A stretch of 64,000 nt of DNA from Chlorophyllum brunneum (Eukaryota; Basidiomycota; Agaricomycetes; Agaricales; Agaricaceae), in NCBI GenBank assembly GCA_963576785.1, contig OY756141.1, forward strand, positions 2,728,001-2,792,000. Direction: 5' to 3'. The notes below the pieces were generated by a model that worked only from the letters and a program-made list of their open reading frames with translations, had not been told where the DNA came from and ran no database searches. Below are positions 19,809 through 30,928 of this stretch, in pieces; the stretch's first letter is position 1; every line of letters starts with the position of its first letter. The position numbers were made by a program, and so were the translations under genes.

Positions 19809-22800
19809 TCATCTCAGAGGCCAACCCGGAGGTGATACCGAAGTATGATAACTATGCAACCAAACATGATTAGCGGGTGCCACTTAGAGTGGGAGCGGGG
19901 ACTCACGGAACAGTAACACCACCGCCTTTCTCTTTCTCGATTTGCAGAGTGAAGAGAAGGTTACCATTAGAGCGATCCCAGTCCACCGAACACCAGTTCC
20001 TTCGTCCTATGACGTATTTTTGCTTGCGGGAGGAACCATCTGTATCAATCCCGAACAACGGCATCTGGCTTGAGGTCAGCGGGGAGTCTCAGAGTCGTGG
20101 TTCAGTATAAGCTATACCATAGTTTCATCGGTTCCAATATGGTGAAGGGTCTTATGTTGTTTTGTCGCGAGTTGATTGACCATTGCTAAAACGCCGGCCG
20201 GTCTATGCGAGGCTCAACGTCATCTATTCCACCATTAAACCACTAATCACTTACGGAGGCGTATTGACAATAGCACCTAATAATTGTCGGGGCTTAGCCG
20301 CTGCTCTACCGACACTGGATACACTGCTTACTTGTTACCACGTTGATCATGTATTTGTGATCAACACTCGCAGGAACCTCCGGGTCCTTCTTACCTCTCA
20401 AAGTCTTCAAGACACCGATAGCAGCACAATGGACATCGCCGGACAGGAGGGAGATCCTTAGGCGTTGGTTACGAGCAATGACTTGGAGCTGTTCAACCAA
20501 CCAATTGCGCTCTTTCTGCAAAGGAAGGCAAATCAGAATAGAGCAAGTGAAAGGGCATGCGTGGGCACCTTGTGCATACGGGCTGTCCAGTGATCATTCA
20601 GATCGTCCAGCAGCTCTGCATCAGCATTGAATTTGTTGACGAAACCAGATAATCCAAGACTGCCGTTCCTGCCGAGAGCAACCAGCGGGTTGAACTTTGA
20701 TTCAAGCGCAGACTCGAGGAAAACCATGCGAGGGTATGCAATAGGAATACCCACGAGAACGACCAGATGCTCTACGCTGCGCGGTAGGGCCCGAATTCGT
20801 TGGAAGACCTTGTCATATTGAGTTGGGCTACAAACTTGATCTTTGCGTCGTTCGGCTCTGAAGTAAGTCATAAAAGGCATACTTAACGTGGATGAGAAGT
20901 ATCGTTACCTGCAATCCAACATCAGCAGTGCCGTCTGTGGCCCCATGTTGACCAAGAACGAGTGAGAAGGCTGTCGAATATACGGTCCCATTTGTCCAAA
21001 AACAATCGACTGGAAAACATATTTTCCAGGAGCATCGCTCAGTCCATCAACGTCCGCTGCAGGTTTATTTATTGGCGGGGTATCAAAGAAAATTAGGGCA
21101 CTCACGATTTATGAAACATTGAAAGATCAAGAAAAAGAAATAACCACGAGAACCAATGCTACAGCTTTCCTTAGCCCTACATTCCTTGAGTGACAGAGGA
21201 TACATACTGTTGGAACACGGGTGCTTGTTGCATATCGTCGGGGTCTACAACATGTGAGCAAAGGGCGACATGGATCCCTGTTCATAACGACTTACAGCTT
21301 CCGAATCCGTCAATCTTGATGAACTGGATCAATTATTAAGATACAAAAAGATCATAGAAACGCGTACCAAATCTGTAAAGGATGGGTTAAAGCAACCAGA
21401 GTAGTCTGGGTGAGAACTCACCATGATCATCTGGGTGCCAAGGCATCTTCAGAAATCGATATGATTGACCGGAAGAACGGGTTTCTACATACCACACATG
21501 TTGACCATTGGACTAGAGCGATGTGAACGAGGAGCCTCAGAAGATACTTGGAACCACTCACATGGAGCTATTGGCCCTAGCAAAGGCACCCCGCCTAAAG
21601 GACTGGCAATAATGATTGAACAAGAACCTGTCAATGCAGGTTCTGATATCTTCCGTAAGAGGATACTGCTTCCTCTCCTCGGGTTTCATCTTGGAAACCC
21701 AGCCTTGCATTTCGGACTCACGAAGTAAACTGTCACAATACAACTGGTCTCCACCACCAACAAGTGCGTGAAAAGGCGTCTCAGCATGGTGGCTCAGGAG
21801 GTCCGTCCAAACTGGATCATAGCCAGACTTGAAACCCGGACCCCGGAAGTCGTCAGGGTTGACACCTGCGGAAAATCCGTTACACTGGTAGCGCGTGGAT
21901 CAACCCTTGAAAACCCAAAGAAACGGGATGATTAACTTACGGAGTGGGCAGCCCACCTCATATTCTGATTTCGGCCAGGCACATAGAAATTGAGCGCCTG
22001 TCCATTGTTGATCCGGTATGTGATTTCCATTTCATGGTCGATCAACGGGATTGCAATCATAAATCGCCAGAAGGTGAAAGTACTGAAATGAACGAAACAA
22101 CAAAGATGAACAGGCACATGATTGCGGTAATGATCGGTTTACTCACCCTCCAGCGCCTATGTAAACCCAGATCTGCTGTCCATATGAGTCGTCTCCTTTC
22201 GTATTGGGACCTGGTACGTCGGAAATTGTACCCGTCGAGATCGAGGTACTCATGGACGAGCTGGGAAATACCGTAGAATGAGGATCTGCGGGGTGTGGGC
22301 CCAAATCGAATGATGGATGCCCGTTCCCTTGCTGAGCACCAGAGGAAGATGTCTGGAGTGAAGTTGGGTAAGACACATTACCCGCTCGTGCACGAAGAGT
22401 CGAATGTGTGAGCCTGTCAGGATCCCAGTCATATGAGAGCTTGGGATTTGGATCGTACACGGATCCAGAGTCTGCTGTGACGATAAGGGCAGCACCACGC
22501 CAGATGCCATGTGAGTCGATTGTGTCAAACCTGTAACAGGGTTTCGAAATGCTTTTCTTTTTCGAGGCAGGATCAAATCTTACCTCAACAAGGGTCCGCA
22601 CATGAACTTGCCGCGGACGATCGTTAGATGATGAAAGGTAGGGTTGTATCAATGCACACCTGAAGGTGAGGATCCATTCTCACAGTCCTAAGCAACTGGG
22701 ACCGTTCAATAGGACTGAGGTGTGCGAGTTCTTCCATCCGGATCGCAGGCTGAGCCTGGGGGGGAAACGCTGGTTGATTGAGGGGTGGTTGAACGGGGTA

Positions 22801-23162
22801 ACCTGGGGGTCTGGAGTCGTGTACCGCAGGATAACTTGGGAATCCTGCGTTGAGATGTGTGCTTGAGATGTCCACTGGAGGTGGGTAACCGGCTTGCATA
22901 GGTGGCCCATCCTTAGGCGGCAATGGAGGCGGGCCTGGGGATGGGGGAGGTCGGTGTCCGTAGAAGCCGCCAATAAAGCTCTCCTCGATTGGTCCTACTT
23001 GTTCAATCGCGCCATAACGTCCTCCGTGCGCGGCATAATACTCCGATTCCTGATCGCGCGGCGGGGTGGCAATCCAGTCATTCCACCGCTAATCTCATTT
23101 TGGATATACGAAGGACTGACCTTTTGAGCGCGTCGACGGGCTTGCCATCCGGCGTTGTCCAT
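19809..23162 (-). CDS. PhoD-like phosphatase domain protein
   Basis: The start is MDNAGWQARRRAQK, followed by a Pro-rich region (residues about 50-130), for example PPPSPGPPPLPPKDGPPMQ. The conserved fungal PhoD-like domain follows: DSHGIWRGAALIVTADSGS, YDPNPKLSYDWDPD, GGGDQLYCDSLLRESEM, DRFLFNHYCQSFRRGAFA, LVNMGPQTALLMLDCRAERR, LVVLVGIPIAYPR, RISLLSGDVHCAAIGVLK and NWCSVDWDRSNGN. The Asp/His residues of GGGDQ and SGDVH are the expected metal ligands. More than ten short introns break the gene; the last exon gives the end HTSVSPPGWPLR. There is no signal peptide, so a cytosolic protein is likely. Family members are predicted metal-dependent phosphodiesterases; no substrate is known to me. The exon joining the N-terminus to the Pro-rich part is uncertain. 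Confidence 0.85.
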
Positions 23163-23780
23163 GGTGGATTGTCTGGGGGATGTCGGCTATGACGAGGGAG
23201 TTATATAGCTGTCTTAATTTCGGAGCACGGGATCCAGTTTACGGTGGCAGTGCTCGATTTGCTATGATGCTTCAGAGCCGATGATCCAAGACTCAGCCGG
23301 AATGCTGTGCAAAAAGGGGAGGTCACCCTTGTACACGGATGGTGGGAGGCAGGATCTGATTGTGTCTCAAGGGTGATGGTGTGATATGGATGTAGGTAGT
23401 GCTGTTCGGATTAGAAGCGAAGAGAAGACAAGGTCGGTGGTGGCTGAGCGCTGAGGGTTAGGGTTGGGCGTTGATCTCCCGTGACCCGTGTGGTACTTGG
23501 GAGCGGTGGGCGCGCGGGTCTATCTTTGGTCGTCGGCGAGCCGGAGGCAGGCGCGCGGAACTGACGCAGATCTCAAATGCGATCGACGACGTCACTATCA
23601 CGTGGTAAGAGGCCGTGCAGTGGTATTCTCACGCCAGTGGTAGTATTGATTCCAAAAACTTTTGTCAGCTAACGTCAATTGTGCTCTTAGATTCTACCAG
23701 CCTCGAGCTGTTTCCTTTTTCTTTCATATTTATGCTACTCTCATTCTCTATCTTACTCTTTCCTACTTACCCCCACCACC
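23163..23780. promoter_or_regulatory. Bidirectional promoter region
   Basis: This 618 bp region separates the divergent PhoD-like gene and the Pro/Ser-rich gene. It holds a GACGTCAC element next to a CACGTG E-box at 23599-23604, and a pyrimidine-rich stretch just before the plus-strand ATG. The elements are motif matches only. Confidence 0.4.
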
Positions 23781-25099
23781 ATGACTGAGTACGACTTCTC
23801 TGAAGAAGCATACGAGAAATATCTTGCCACTCAGGCTCGCATAGCCCGCTGGGTTGATGATACCCAGCGGACCAAACTCGTAGGACCCGATTTCCCTCCT
23901 ACACCGTTCGAACATGACGCTACTATACCCCTGCCGCACGCAGAGGGCCGCAAATCTCGTTCATCTGGACCATCCAAATCTTTCGCGTTCGACTCTGCTA
24001 CTGCACCTCCCGAACGATCCAAGAGGCTGGCCTCCAGGAAACGCTCGATGTCTATGTCTGCTTACCGACCTCCAACACCATTTAGACCTACCCCAGAACT
24101 TCCAGAGCCCCTTGCAGATTATCCTCTATCCTCTGCAACCCCGGCTTCTCTTGAACCTCCCACACACTCTACTATCAAAAGGCCAACACCAAGTTCTGCT
24201 CGTGCTACCTATCCGTGGCCCGAAGGATTTGTACCCACTAAGCACGTCCCAGAACCTGGTTGCCCGGTTTATTATCCTGGTTACGATTCTGATCCTCCTG
24301 ACCCTTTTGAGCCTGGCAAGTCGCTTCTGTCCCCGGCTAGAGAACGCTCAATGTCGTTTTCTACCCCCGCCATCCGCCCGACACTCAATGACTCACCTCC
24401 AGTCCCTCAGCTCTACAACAGCTTTTATTCCGAGCCACCTCCAAGGGACCAATCAAGCTATTACTCCTCCCACAACTCATCGCCAAACTATCCCTCTATC
24501 TACTCAACAGCCAACGTACCTCAGTCATCAGCACTTGCACCGGCTTCATCGCATCCAGTGCAGAACTTTGGCTATTCGTTTCCTTGCCAGCAATACCCGG
24601 ACTACGATGCTGCTCGACGACAGCCCTTGCGCTCGAAGACAGCGCCTGCTCATCACTCTCCCCATTATTCGATCGACAGCAGTCCTTGCGCGTACTCTGC
24701 ACCTGGCTATTCACACCCACCGGCCAAACCATCTGCTTATACATATCAGTACCGTCCTCAACCTCCTCCGCAGCCCAATTTCAAGCCTCAACCGGCGATA
24801 GTGCCTGTCACATTTCCCAACGGTACTACAGCGTATGTTCCTGCTCCGAAGTCGGGCAAAATCGACCCATCTAGGGTACGTCCATGCCCACTGTCAGTTC
24901 CAAAGATGTACTAATTATGACCTCCAATGACTAGTTTCCAGAATTGCCACAGGTCCCTCCTGAGTGGTACCAACCCAAAAAGCCACCTTTCCTGAAGCGT
25001 CTTTTTACTGGGTTTGGCAGGTTCAACGGTCATCCCAAGTCTGCTCAGTCTGGCCCGACAAAGACACTTAGGAGACGGAGATCCAGTTTCGGTCTCTGA
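23781..25099 (+). CDS. Pro/Ser/Tyr-rich protein of unknown function
   Basis: Two exons: 23781 to about 24875, then after an intron of about 60 nt (GTACGT...CTAG) an exon ending at 25099. The protein has about 415 residues. The N-terminus MTEYDFSEEAYEKYLATQ is helical and charged. The middle (residues about 60-350) is low complexity, rich in Pro, Ser and Tyr, with several SSYYSS- and PPP-type runs. The C-terminal exon is compact and more conserved-looking: FPELPQVPPEWYQPKKPPFL, KRLFTGFGRF, ending RRRRSSFGL. I do not recognise the family. The folded-looking ends joined by a disordered linker suggest a scaffold, but that is inference. Confidence 0.75.
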
Positions 25100-25680
25100 A
25101 CCCATGTTATCATCTATGGCACGAGTGAGAGGTTCCCCCAAAAATTTCATAGCCTACTCCAGGCCTGATATCCGTGTTCTGGCACTTGTTTCATTTCTGC
25201 ATTACATCGAACAGTTTCCTTGGCTACATATTTATCGTTGTTATATTCCCATGTAATTCCTTTACCCTTTAGAAGTTGTATCATACCTCGCTCCTCTGAT
25301 ACTGATACCTCATAGATTCTAGTGTTTTCGGTGATACCTAGTACCTACTAGTTCCGCTTAGTTCCTCTATCTTAGTGTTTCTCCATTTTTGATACCTTGT
25401 TCCTCGCTTGTTCTGTAGTAATCTGTTGGTTAGATTTGTATTCGGAGCAGGATGTGACCCATCCTGAGTCATTGGTCCATCAACACCTTTGTTATCAAGT
25501 GCCATAAATATTGAGCACAGGTTCCATTGTTGACACAAAAAACTATATTCTTTAGTTGGTCGACCCGTATACCCGATTGTGAACACCCTGTCAACAGATC
25601 TTAGTAAACCGAATATAATGTACGTCATATCCTAATTGTAGCAATCTGCCTGCTTTCACTATAATGACGCTACGATAGTC

Positions 25681-27571
25681 CTACCCAATATGTTCCACAA
25701 CGTTGGTAACCAACTTGCCGTCCTTCACAATAGTCTTCAACATCTCCGGAACTGGATGTTCACTAAATACGCCCTCTTCTTCCCCTTCCACCGGCAAACT
25801 CACGTTAATAGCACTGCATTTCGCAGTCGTGATCTCCGCAGTCAGGCTATCTTTTGAAAGATATATCTGACCTGAATCGGTGGTATCTACTTGGATCATA
25901 GGCACAGTGCCGGTGACTTGCACTGCAAAGGAAGGAGAAGCGGTGATCGAGATTGAAGCAACCACTGATTGAACTAGAACTGAGGTCTTCGTGCTGCGGA
26001 CTACGGAGAGTTAGTTATGCAATGTTGAACAAGGGTGAATGGAATTTACCCAAATTGACGGCGTTGACCTTGCCCTCAATGACGACCGTGGTATTATTGC
26101 AATTGTAAATATTGATGGATTGGCTTATCGACGTTTCTTCGACTTTGATGATGGCTCCATTCTCTTGGTTTTCCTATTCAACCTGTCAGCTCGTTGAACC
26201 TGGGGGGAAGGCCAGCAGTTACGTACTATCATCCATTTGTTGCCTTCCAAGAAGAACTTTGGAGGTTTCTTGCCCGCCAGAGCAGCAGGTTTCGTCGGGC
26301 GGACAGGTTTCTTCTCACCTGTCCACCACGAAAATCAGTCACCGCTTAGAGATCGGATAGTACGTTTAACGTACGTGTAGCAACGGATGACCCAGGGACC
26401 GCATTTCCGGCTCTCAACGATGGGTTCTTATGTGTCATCTCACTCCTATCAACTTTCCTTAAGCCCTTGGTGACTTCCTCGCCACGATTGAGTTCGGCGA
26501 ATACAGCAGCAACACCGCCGGGTGCAGGCGCGGGAGGGGGAGTGGCCCTAAATTCCTCGACAGAGGGACCCTGTCGGAACAGATGAGCTAGGAATTCGCA
26601 AATCGGAAACGTTAGTCGCACCGATTGATTCCAAATAAGACCTGTCTTGTAAAATTCTGCGGCATAATCTCGAACTGCATCGAGAAGGCTAATCAATCCT
26701 CGACACCACTCAACATGGCGAGGATCCCTGTGATGGGTCAGATCAGGACTGATGCGTAGCTAAAACCTCTCACTTTTCCTTGAAGTCCTTTATGACCTTG
26801 TTTCCATAATACTCTGAGGACTCCTTGACATCCTTGACATATTGTGTTGGATTGTCCTGAGAGTGGATTTTGTAAAATGTGGCGGAAGGCCAACGAGAAG
26901 AAACCACACACATAAGCGATCCAAGCGACGGCGACGGCAGCTTCGGAAGCAAACTGCAAATGACCGAAAGACTCGCGTTCTCGCCTGTTGGAGTCTTTGG
27001 CTTTACTGAAGGCTTCGATGGCCTTTTGAAGAGGCATGAATAACTCTTCAGCGGTTTGTTTATCGGGCTTTTGACAAGAGCCAACAAGGACCAAGAAGCT
27101 ACGAAGCTCTTCATATTCCTTGATTATCAAAGTCGCCTAATTTGCACGGGCAGATCGATCGGCGCGTGAGCTCTGGTAAAAGAATGGCATGAGGGAAAAA
27201 CGTACAATTTCATTGAGGAGGGGAACACCCAAGGTATTTGATAGCTCGATCCATGGCTTAACCCTGCCCTCGATGACCTTCTCGTCGAATACGACGACAG
27301 TGGGAGGGGGTGGGGCTAGGGAGGATGCGGGTACGGGAGGCGGAGGAGGGGGCGGGGGAGGCGGGGGGGGAGGAACAGCAGCAGGCGAACGAGATGTGGG
27401 GGCAGTGGGTAGAGGTGCGAGAGTGGGGTGTAAATCAACAATATCCTCAATGCGCGATGTCGCAGCTTCCAATCTGCGGATAGTTGCAGTAGCTGCTCGC
27501 CACATACATCATATCGCGACCTACCGCTTGATTAGTGTGGCAATGGTGTGCAGACCCTCCCGAGTGGCCAT
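25681..27571 (-). CDS. SRV2: Adenylyl cyclase-associated protein (CAP / Srv2)
   Basis: The start MATREGLHTIATLIKR is joined across an intron to LEAATSRIEDIV, the N-terminal cyclase-binding coiled coil. A polyproline run of 13 Pro and then a PPPPT tract follow (residues about 50-85). The helical folded domain comes next (WIELSNTLGVPLLNEIV, EELFMPLQKAIEAFSKAKD, YYGNKVIKDFKEKDPRHVEW), then VAAVFAELNRGEEVTKGLR (WH2-like region). The C-terminal beta-helix CARP domain follows: KKPPKFFLEGNKWMI, INIYNCNNTTVVIEGKVNAV, ITTAKCSAINVSLP, ending VVEHIG. CAP recycles cofilin-bound ADP-actin and, in fungi, links Ras to adenylyl cyclase. The placement of Pro-rich and WH2 segments is not standard for all CAPs, since polyproline usually follows the helical domain, but here an extra run sits early. 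Confidence 0.93.
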
Positions 27572-27674
27572 ATTGCAGTGGACTGTCGTGTGCCACTGCT
27601 GAGACCGTCACATCACTCTAGTCAGTCGGGATATCCCGATCAAGCTCTACTCTATACATCATCTACTCTATACA

Positions 27675-28265
27675 TCAACACTCAGCCTGATCCACACTCT
27701 GCTTAGCGGCCTTCTTCTTGGCCTTCTTACGCCGTCTACGTTCTCTCTCAATCTGTCTCGCACGTTTCATCTCCTCTTTTGACAGCCCAGGATTTGCCAT
27801 TTGATCCAGCTATTGCACCATCCCAACCAGAGACGCAATGTCAGCGTCGAACCAATAAACAAGGCGGGGAAACCAACACGCCTTCTCCACAAGCAGTTTC
27901 CGCGCAATTTTTCTATTCTGTGCCAAGGAGCGCGTTTCTTGGCATGTCACTCGGACACCGGTTGGTTTATGTAGCAGCTGGACGTTATTTTCGGTCTTGT
28001 TGATCGATTGACCACCCTGGAACACAATCCTAGATTACTGATCTGTCTATGGGGTTCGTTGTTACAAAAAGACCCACAGGGCCGCTTCCTATGAACCGGA
28101 CCGAGGTGTGAATGAAGCTACGGTCAAGCAGACATATCAAGGCTTACCGCGAACAAATGATTCCTCTATATCCTCTTCACGGAGCTCAGGAACAACACGT
28201 TTTTGGTGGGCCTTCTTAAGTGCGGAATAATAGAGTGGACGTGGAGAGGAGGTCGATGATGCCAT
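27675..28265 (-). CDS. Mitochondrial RF1-like GGQ protein (C12orf65/MTRFR type)
   Basis: Proposed exons: 28148-28265, 28078-28088 (11 nt), 27882-28016 and 27675-27809. The protein starts [18 protein letters not shown], continues [20 protein letters not shown] and [18 protein letters not shown], then [19 protein letters not shown]. It ends in a very basic tail, [20 protein letters not shown]. The GGQ motif enters the ribosomal peptidyl transferase centre and hydrolyses peptidyl-tRNA. Proteins lacking the codon-recognition domains, as here, rescue stalled mitochondrial ribosomes. The last intron fits the frame only with a GC donor (GAAG|GCGTGT). The start ATG lies 37 bp after the MZM1 stop. An upstream exon inside MZM1 sequence cannot be excluded. 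Confidence 0.85.
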
Positions 28266-28302
28266 CGAATCAGGCAGAACAGCAGCTGGAGAGCGTCTGT
28301 CG

Positions 28303-28877
28303 TCAGATCGTACTTGTGAACAGCAGCTCTGCGAAGGTAAGAACACACATCTTCTTCTTTGCACCGCGGCCTGTTTCTACGGGCTTAGGGTTCTTGACTG
28401 ACTCATTGTCACCCAATTCCGTTTCCTTGTTAATTCTTAGGTCTAATGAGGTCTGTTAAAACGAGTGATCACTGGCTCATGGGGGATGGTACACACGCCA
28501 AGTCTCGGCACGGTCCTGTGTTGCTTCGGCCACCTTGATGCCCTGAACTATATTCCTTCGTAAGAACACCGCAACGTCGGTAGCTAACTGGATATGCTCT
28601 TGATATTCTTCCGGATTCGTTATTGAGCGGGCATTAATAGCATCATCCCGCATTTTCCACCGGAAAGCTCCACAGTTGTTCAGATGTTGGCACAGCTACG
28701 AAGACCTTGTGCCACGTACCCCTTAGAACTGGCTCATCACCTGAATATGAGGCGATGAATTCCGTTTTTGTGAGGTTGGTATGTAATATACATACCTGTG
28801 AATGTAGCGGAAGCTGCTCTGTAAAGACTGCGGTACGCTGAACGAGCAGAAGCTCGAAGCGCAGGTGTTATGGACAT
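28303..28877 (-). CDS. MZM1: LYR-motif protein MZM1/LYRM7, complex III assembly factor
   Basis: Exons: 28796-28877, 28720-28740 (21 nt), 28497-28667 and 28303-28442. The start MSITPALRASARSAYRSLYR carries the YRSLYR LYR-type motif. Then come AASATFTGDEPVLRAF, WKMRDDAVNARSITNPEEYQ and the helix DVAVFLRRNIVQGIKVAEAT. The C-terminal block NKETELGDNESVKNPKPVE is typical of MZM1. MZM1 stabilises the Rieske Fe-S protein in the mitochondrial matrix before its insertion into complex III. The 21-nt second exon supplies DEPVLR in frame. A longer frame upstream of 28877 has no family match. Its 3' end abuts the RF1-like gene, also mitochondrial, on the same strand. Confidence 0.88.
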
Positions 28878-29340
28878 GGTCGGAATGATGTCAGATGGAT
28901 TCGGAACGAGAAAGCTGCCTTTCAGCGCTTCAGCGCCGAGGGTCATGTGATGAGGAACATCAGGTAAATCAAATATAGGTATGTCTACCACCGTTGGCTT
29001 GTTGATTTCAGGTGTTTGGTCGAGGGGTGTTCTGTAGCGGCCACATGGCCAGCATGAAGCTCCAGTATGGATGTATGCGTTCCATTGCCGGCACACAATC
29101 CATAGAAACCATACCCACTAAACTTGCAGGGGTTGCACTGGATCGTTTTGACTTTGTTGATTCTGGGCGCGTCAGGTCACGTGTGATACGCGATCGTCTA
29201 GGTATAAATAGGAGGGACGAATATATGTTATCAAACCTCCTTTTCCACCCAGGATACCCTTCCATCAAGTCGTTCCCAGTCCTACGCCCAAGTCCCCTAT
29301 ACTTGTACTTTCTTGTTGCACCCTTCCAGGAGCTCTATCA
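28878..29340. promoter_or_regulatory. Divergent promoter between MZM1 and histone H1
   Basis: This 463 bp region has a CACGTG E-box at 29178-29183 and a TATA box (separate entry) on the H1 side. No coding exon with a family match lies here. Confidence 0.45.
29203..29210 (+). promoter_or_regulatory. TATA box of histone H1 gene
   Basis: TATAAATA sits 131 bp upstream of the histone H1 start codon, downstream of a CACGTG box. Histone genes commonly have TATA promoters, so position and motif agree. Confidence 0.6.
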
Positions 29341-30509
29341 ATGGCCAGGGCTACGAAACCGACACAATCTAAGTCCAAGGCTTCCGCAAAGAAGTCTACC
29401 GCTGCCGCCAAGGCTGAACCAACACATCCCTCCTGGGTTGATATGATCAAAGTAAGCGACAACTCATGTCCGTTCCTCAGATATCACGAGACAAATGTCT
29501 CTCCACTCTCCACAGCACTGTGGCGTTTTTACTTGTCTGCCCTCTTGTAATCGCTTGTGACATCCGCTCACCGTCCACTTTAGGAATGTATTATTGCACA
29601 CCCAGAGGATGCTCGAAATGGCGTTTCACGGCCACAAATTAAGAAGTAAGTGGAGAAAAATCGACTTTCGGTTATCATTCATTTAAGAATGCTCTTAGGT
29701 TCGTGGAGACGAAGTACAACCTCGAATTCAACACAGCCCAAATTTCCCTACTCTCAAGAGCTATCCAAAGAGGTGCCGATAACGATATCTTCGTACTTCC
29801 CAAGGGTAAATATTCCTTCTCCAGCGCGGCCGCAGATGATCGTTGACATTGACGTGTTATAGGACCTTCTGGGCGTGTCAAACTGACACCCAAAAGCAAA
29901 GCCGTTGAAGTAGCTGCAGCGAAAGAGGTACCTACCCCAACCGTCTCCTATGATTGTCTCCTAAGTGTTCGGTAGAACAAGCCTGCTCCCCCGCCAAAGC
30001 CTGTGGCCAGACCCAAAACCGCTGTTGCTCCCAAGAAGGCCGCTCCAGGGAAGAGGGGAGCTGTTTCTAAATCCCCTGCCAAGGGCTCAACGAAAACGAA
30101 AACAGCTAGCACTAAGGCCTCAACCTCCAAGGCCAAACCAAAGCCTGTGACTAAACCTGCTGCGGCGAAGAAAGCAACACAAACCAAGAAGGTTGCTGCC
30201 TCAAAGACTAAATCCGCAACGAAGAAGACAACCACTACCTCCAAGCGAGGTCCTGCTAAGAAAGTAAGACCCACTCGCGAACAACCGAGTAATTCTCGCT
30301 CACAGGGATAACTAGGCGGTCACTAGTACACCACCTGCCAAGGCAAAGTCCGCGAAAGCCGTCAAGAAGGCACCAGCGAAGAAGCCCGCCGCAAAGCCCG
30401 CTAACAAAGGGTCCTCAATGAAGGCAGGGACAAAGAAAAAGGTCAATCTCTTTTCTATGCTTAACGGGTGACCTTTCGTCTTACGTGCTTACAGACAACA
30501 AGCAAGTAG
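29341..30509 (+). CDS. HHO1: Linker histone H1
   Basis: The start MARATKPTQSKSKASAKKST is followed by the globular winged-helix domain, built from four exons. These are THPSWVDMIK, ECIIAHPEDARNGVSRPQIK, FVETKYNLEFNTAQISLLSR plus AIQRGADNDIFVLPK, and GPSGRVKLTPKSKAV. A long Lys/Ala/Pro-rich tail follows (about 130 residues), with repeated KPxAKK-type units, ending TTSK at 30509. H1 binds the linker DNA at the nucleosome dyad and compacts chromatin. The gene has at least six introns, which contrasts with the intronless replication histones of animals and suggests a polyadenylated mRNA. Confidence 0.93.
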
Positions 30510-30928
30510 CTGTGATTGACACTGAGATGGCTGTTGCCATCTGCTGAGCATGATCACTGCTCATCTCCTTGATTTACCTCCTTGTCCATGTGTATATCCT
30601 TGGTAGTCGATCGTCTGCGTTGACGCGTCTTTAAGTTTATTTCCCTTTATTACTAATTTTATCTGTACTTGTAGCGCTTGTCGTTGTTCCTTGTATGACT
30701 ACTACTTTCGTCGCGCTGTCAATTTGTTTGTGACTGGATCGTGGCAGCGGAGTAGAGCCTTATTTAATCTATCAAGCAGCGTGGTTCATGGGCAAGGCCA
30801 CTAAACCCAAAACAGGGTTAGGGTTTAGGTGCACGAGGTGCCTAACACGCTGTCCAACCTTGCCAGCAACTCGCAACATATGAACAGCTGTTCATAGCAT
30901 TCCTATTATTTAGGACACCTTCGACACA
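30510..30928. other. Intergenic between H1 and EI24 genes
   Basis: About 420 bp with no recognisable gene. A short GGTTAGGGTTTAGG stretch near 30815 resembles telomere repeat units but is too short and isolated to be an interstitial telomere. Confidence 0.5.

Noticed and set aside
28878..29096. N-terminal extension of MZM1 in the longer open frame
   Set aside because: MZM1 proteins begin shortly before the LYR motif; the extra upstream residues look like promoter and leader sequence.
30810..30830. Telomere-like GGTTAGGGTTTAGG stretch
   Set aside because: Only about two imperfect units, flanked by ordinary genes; not an interstitial telomere.
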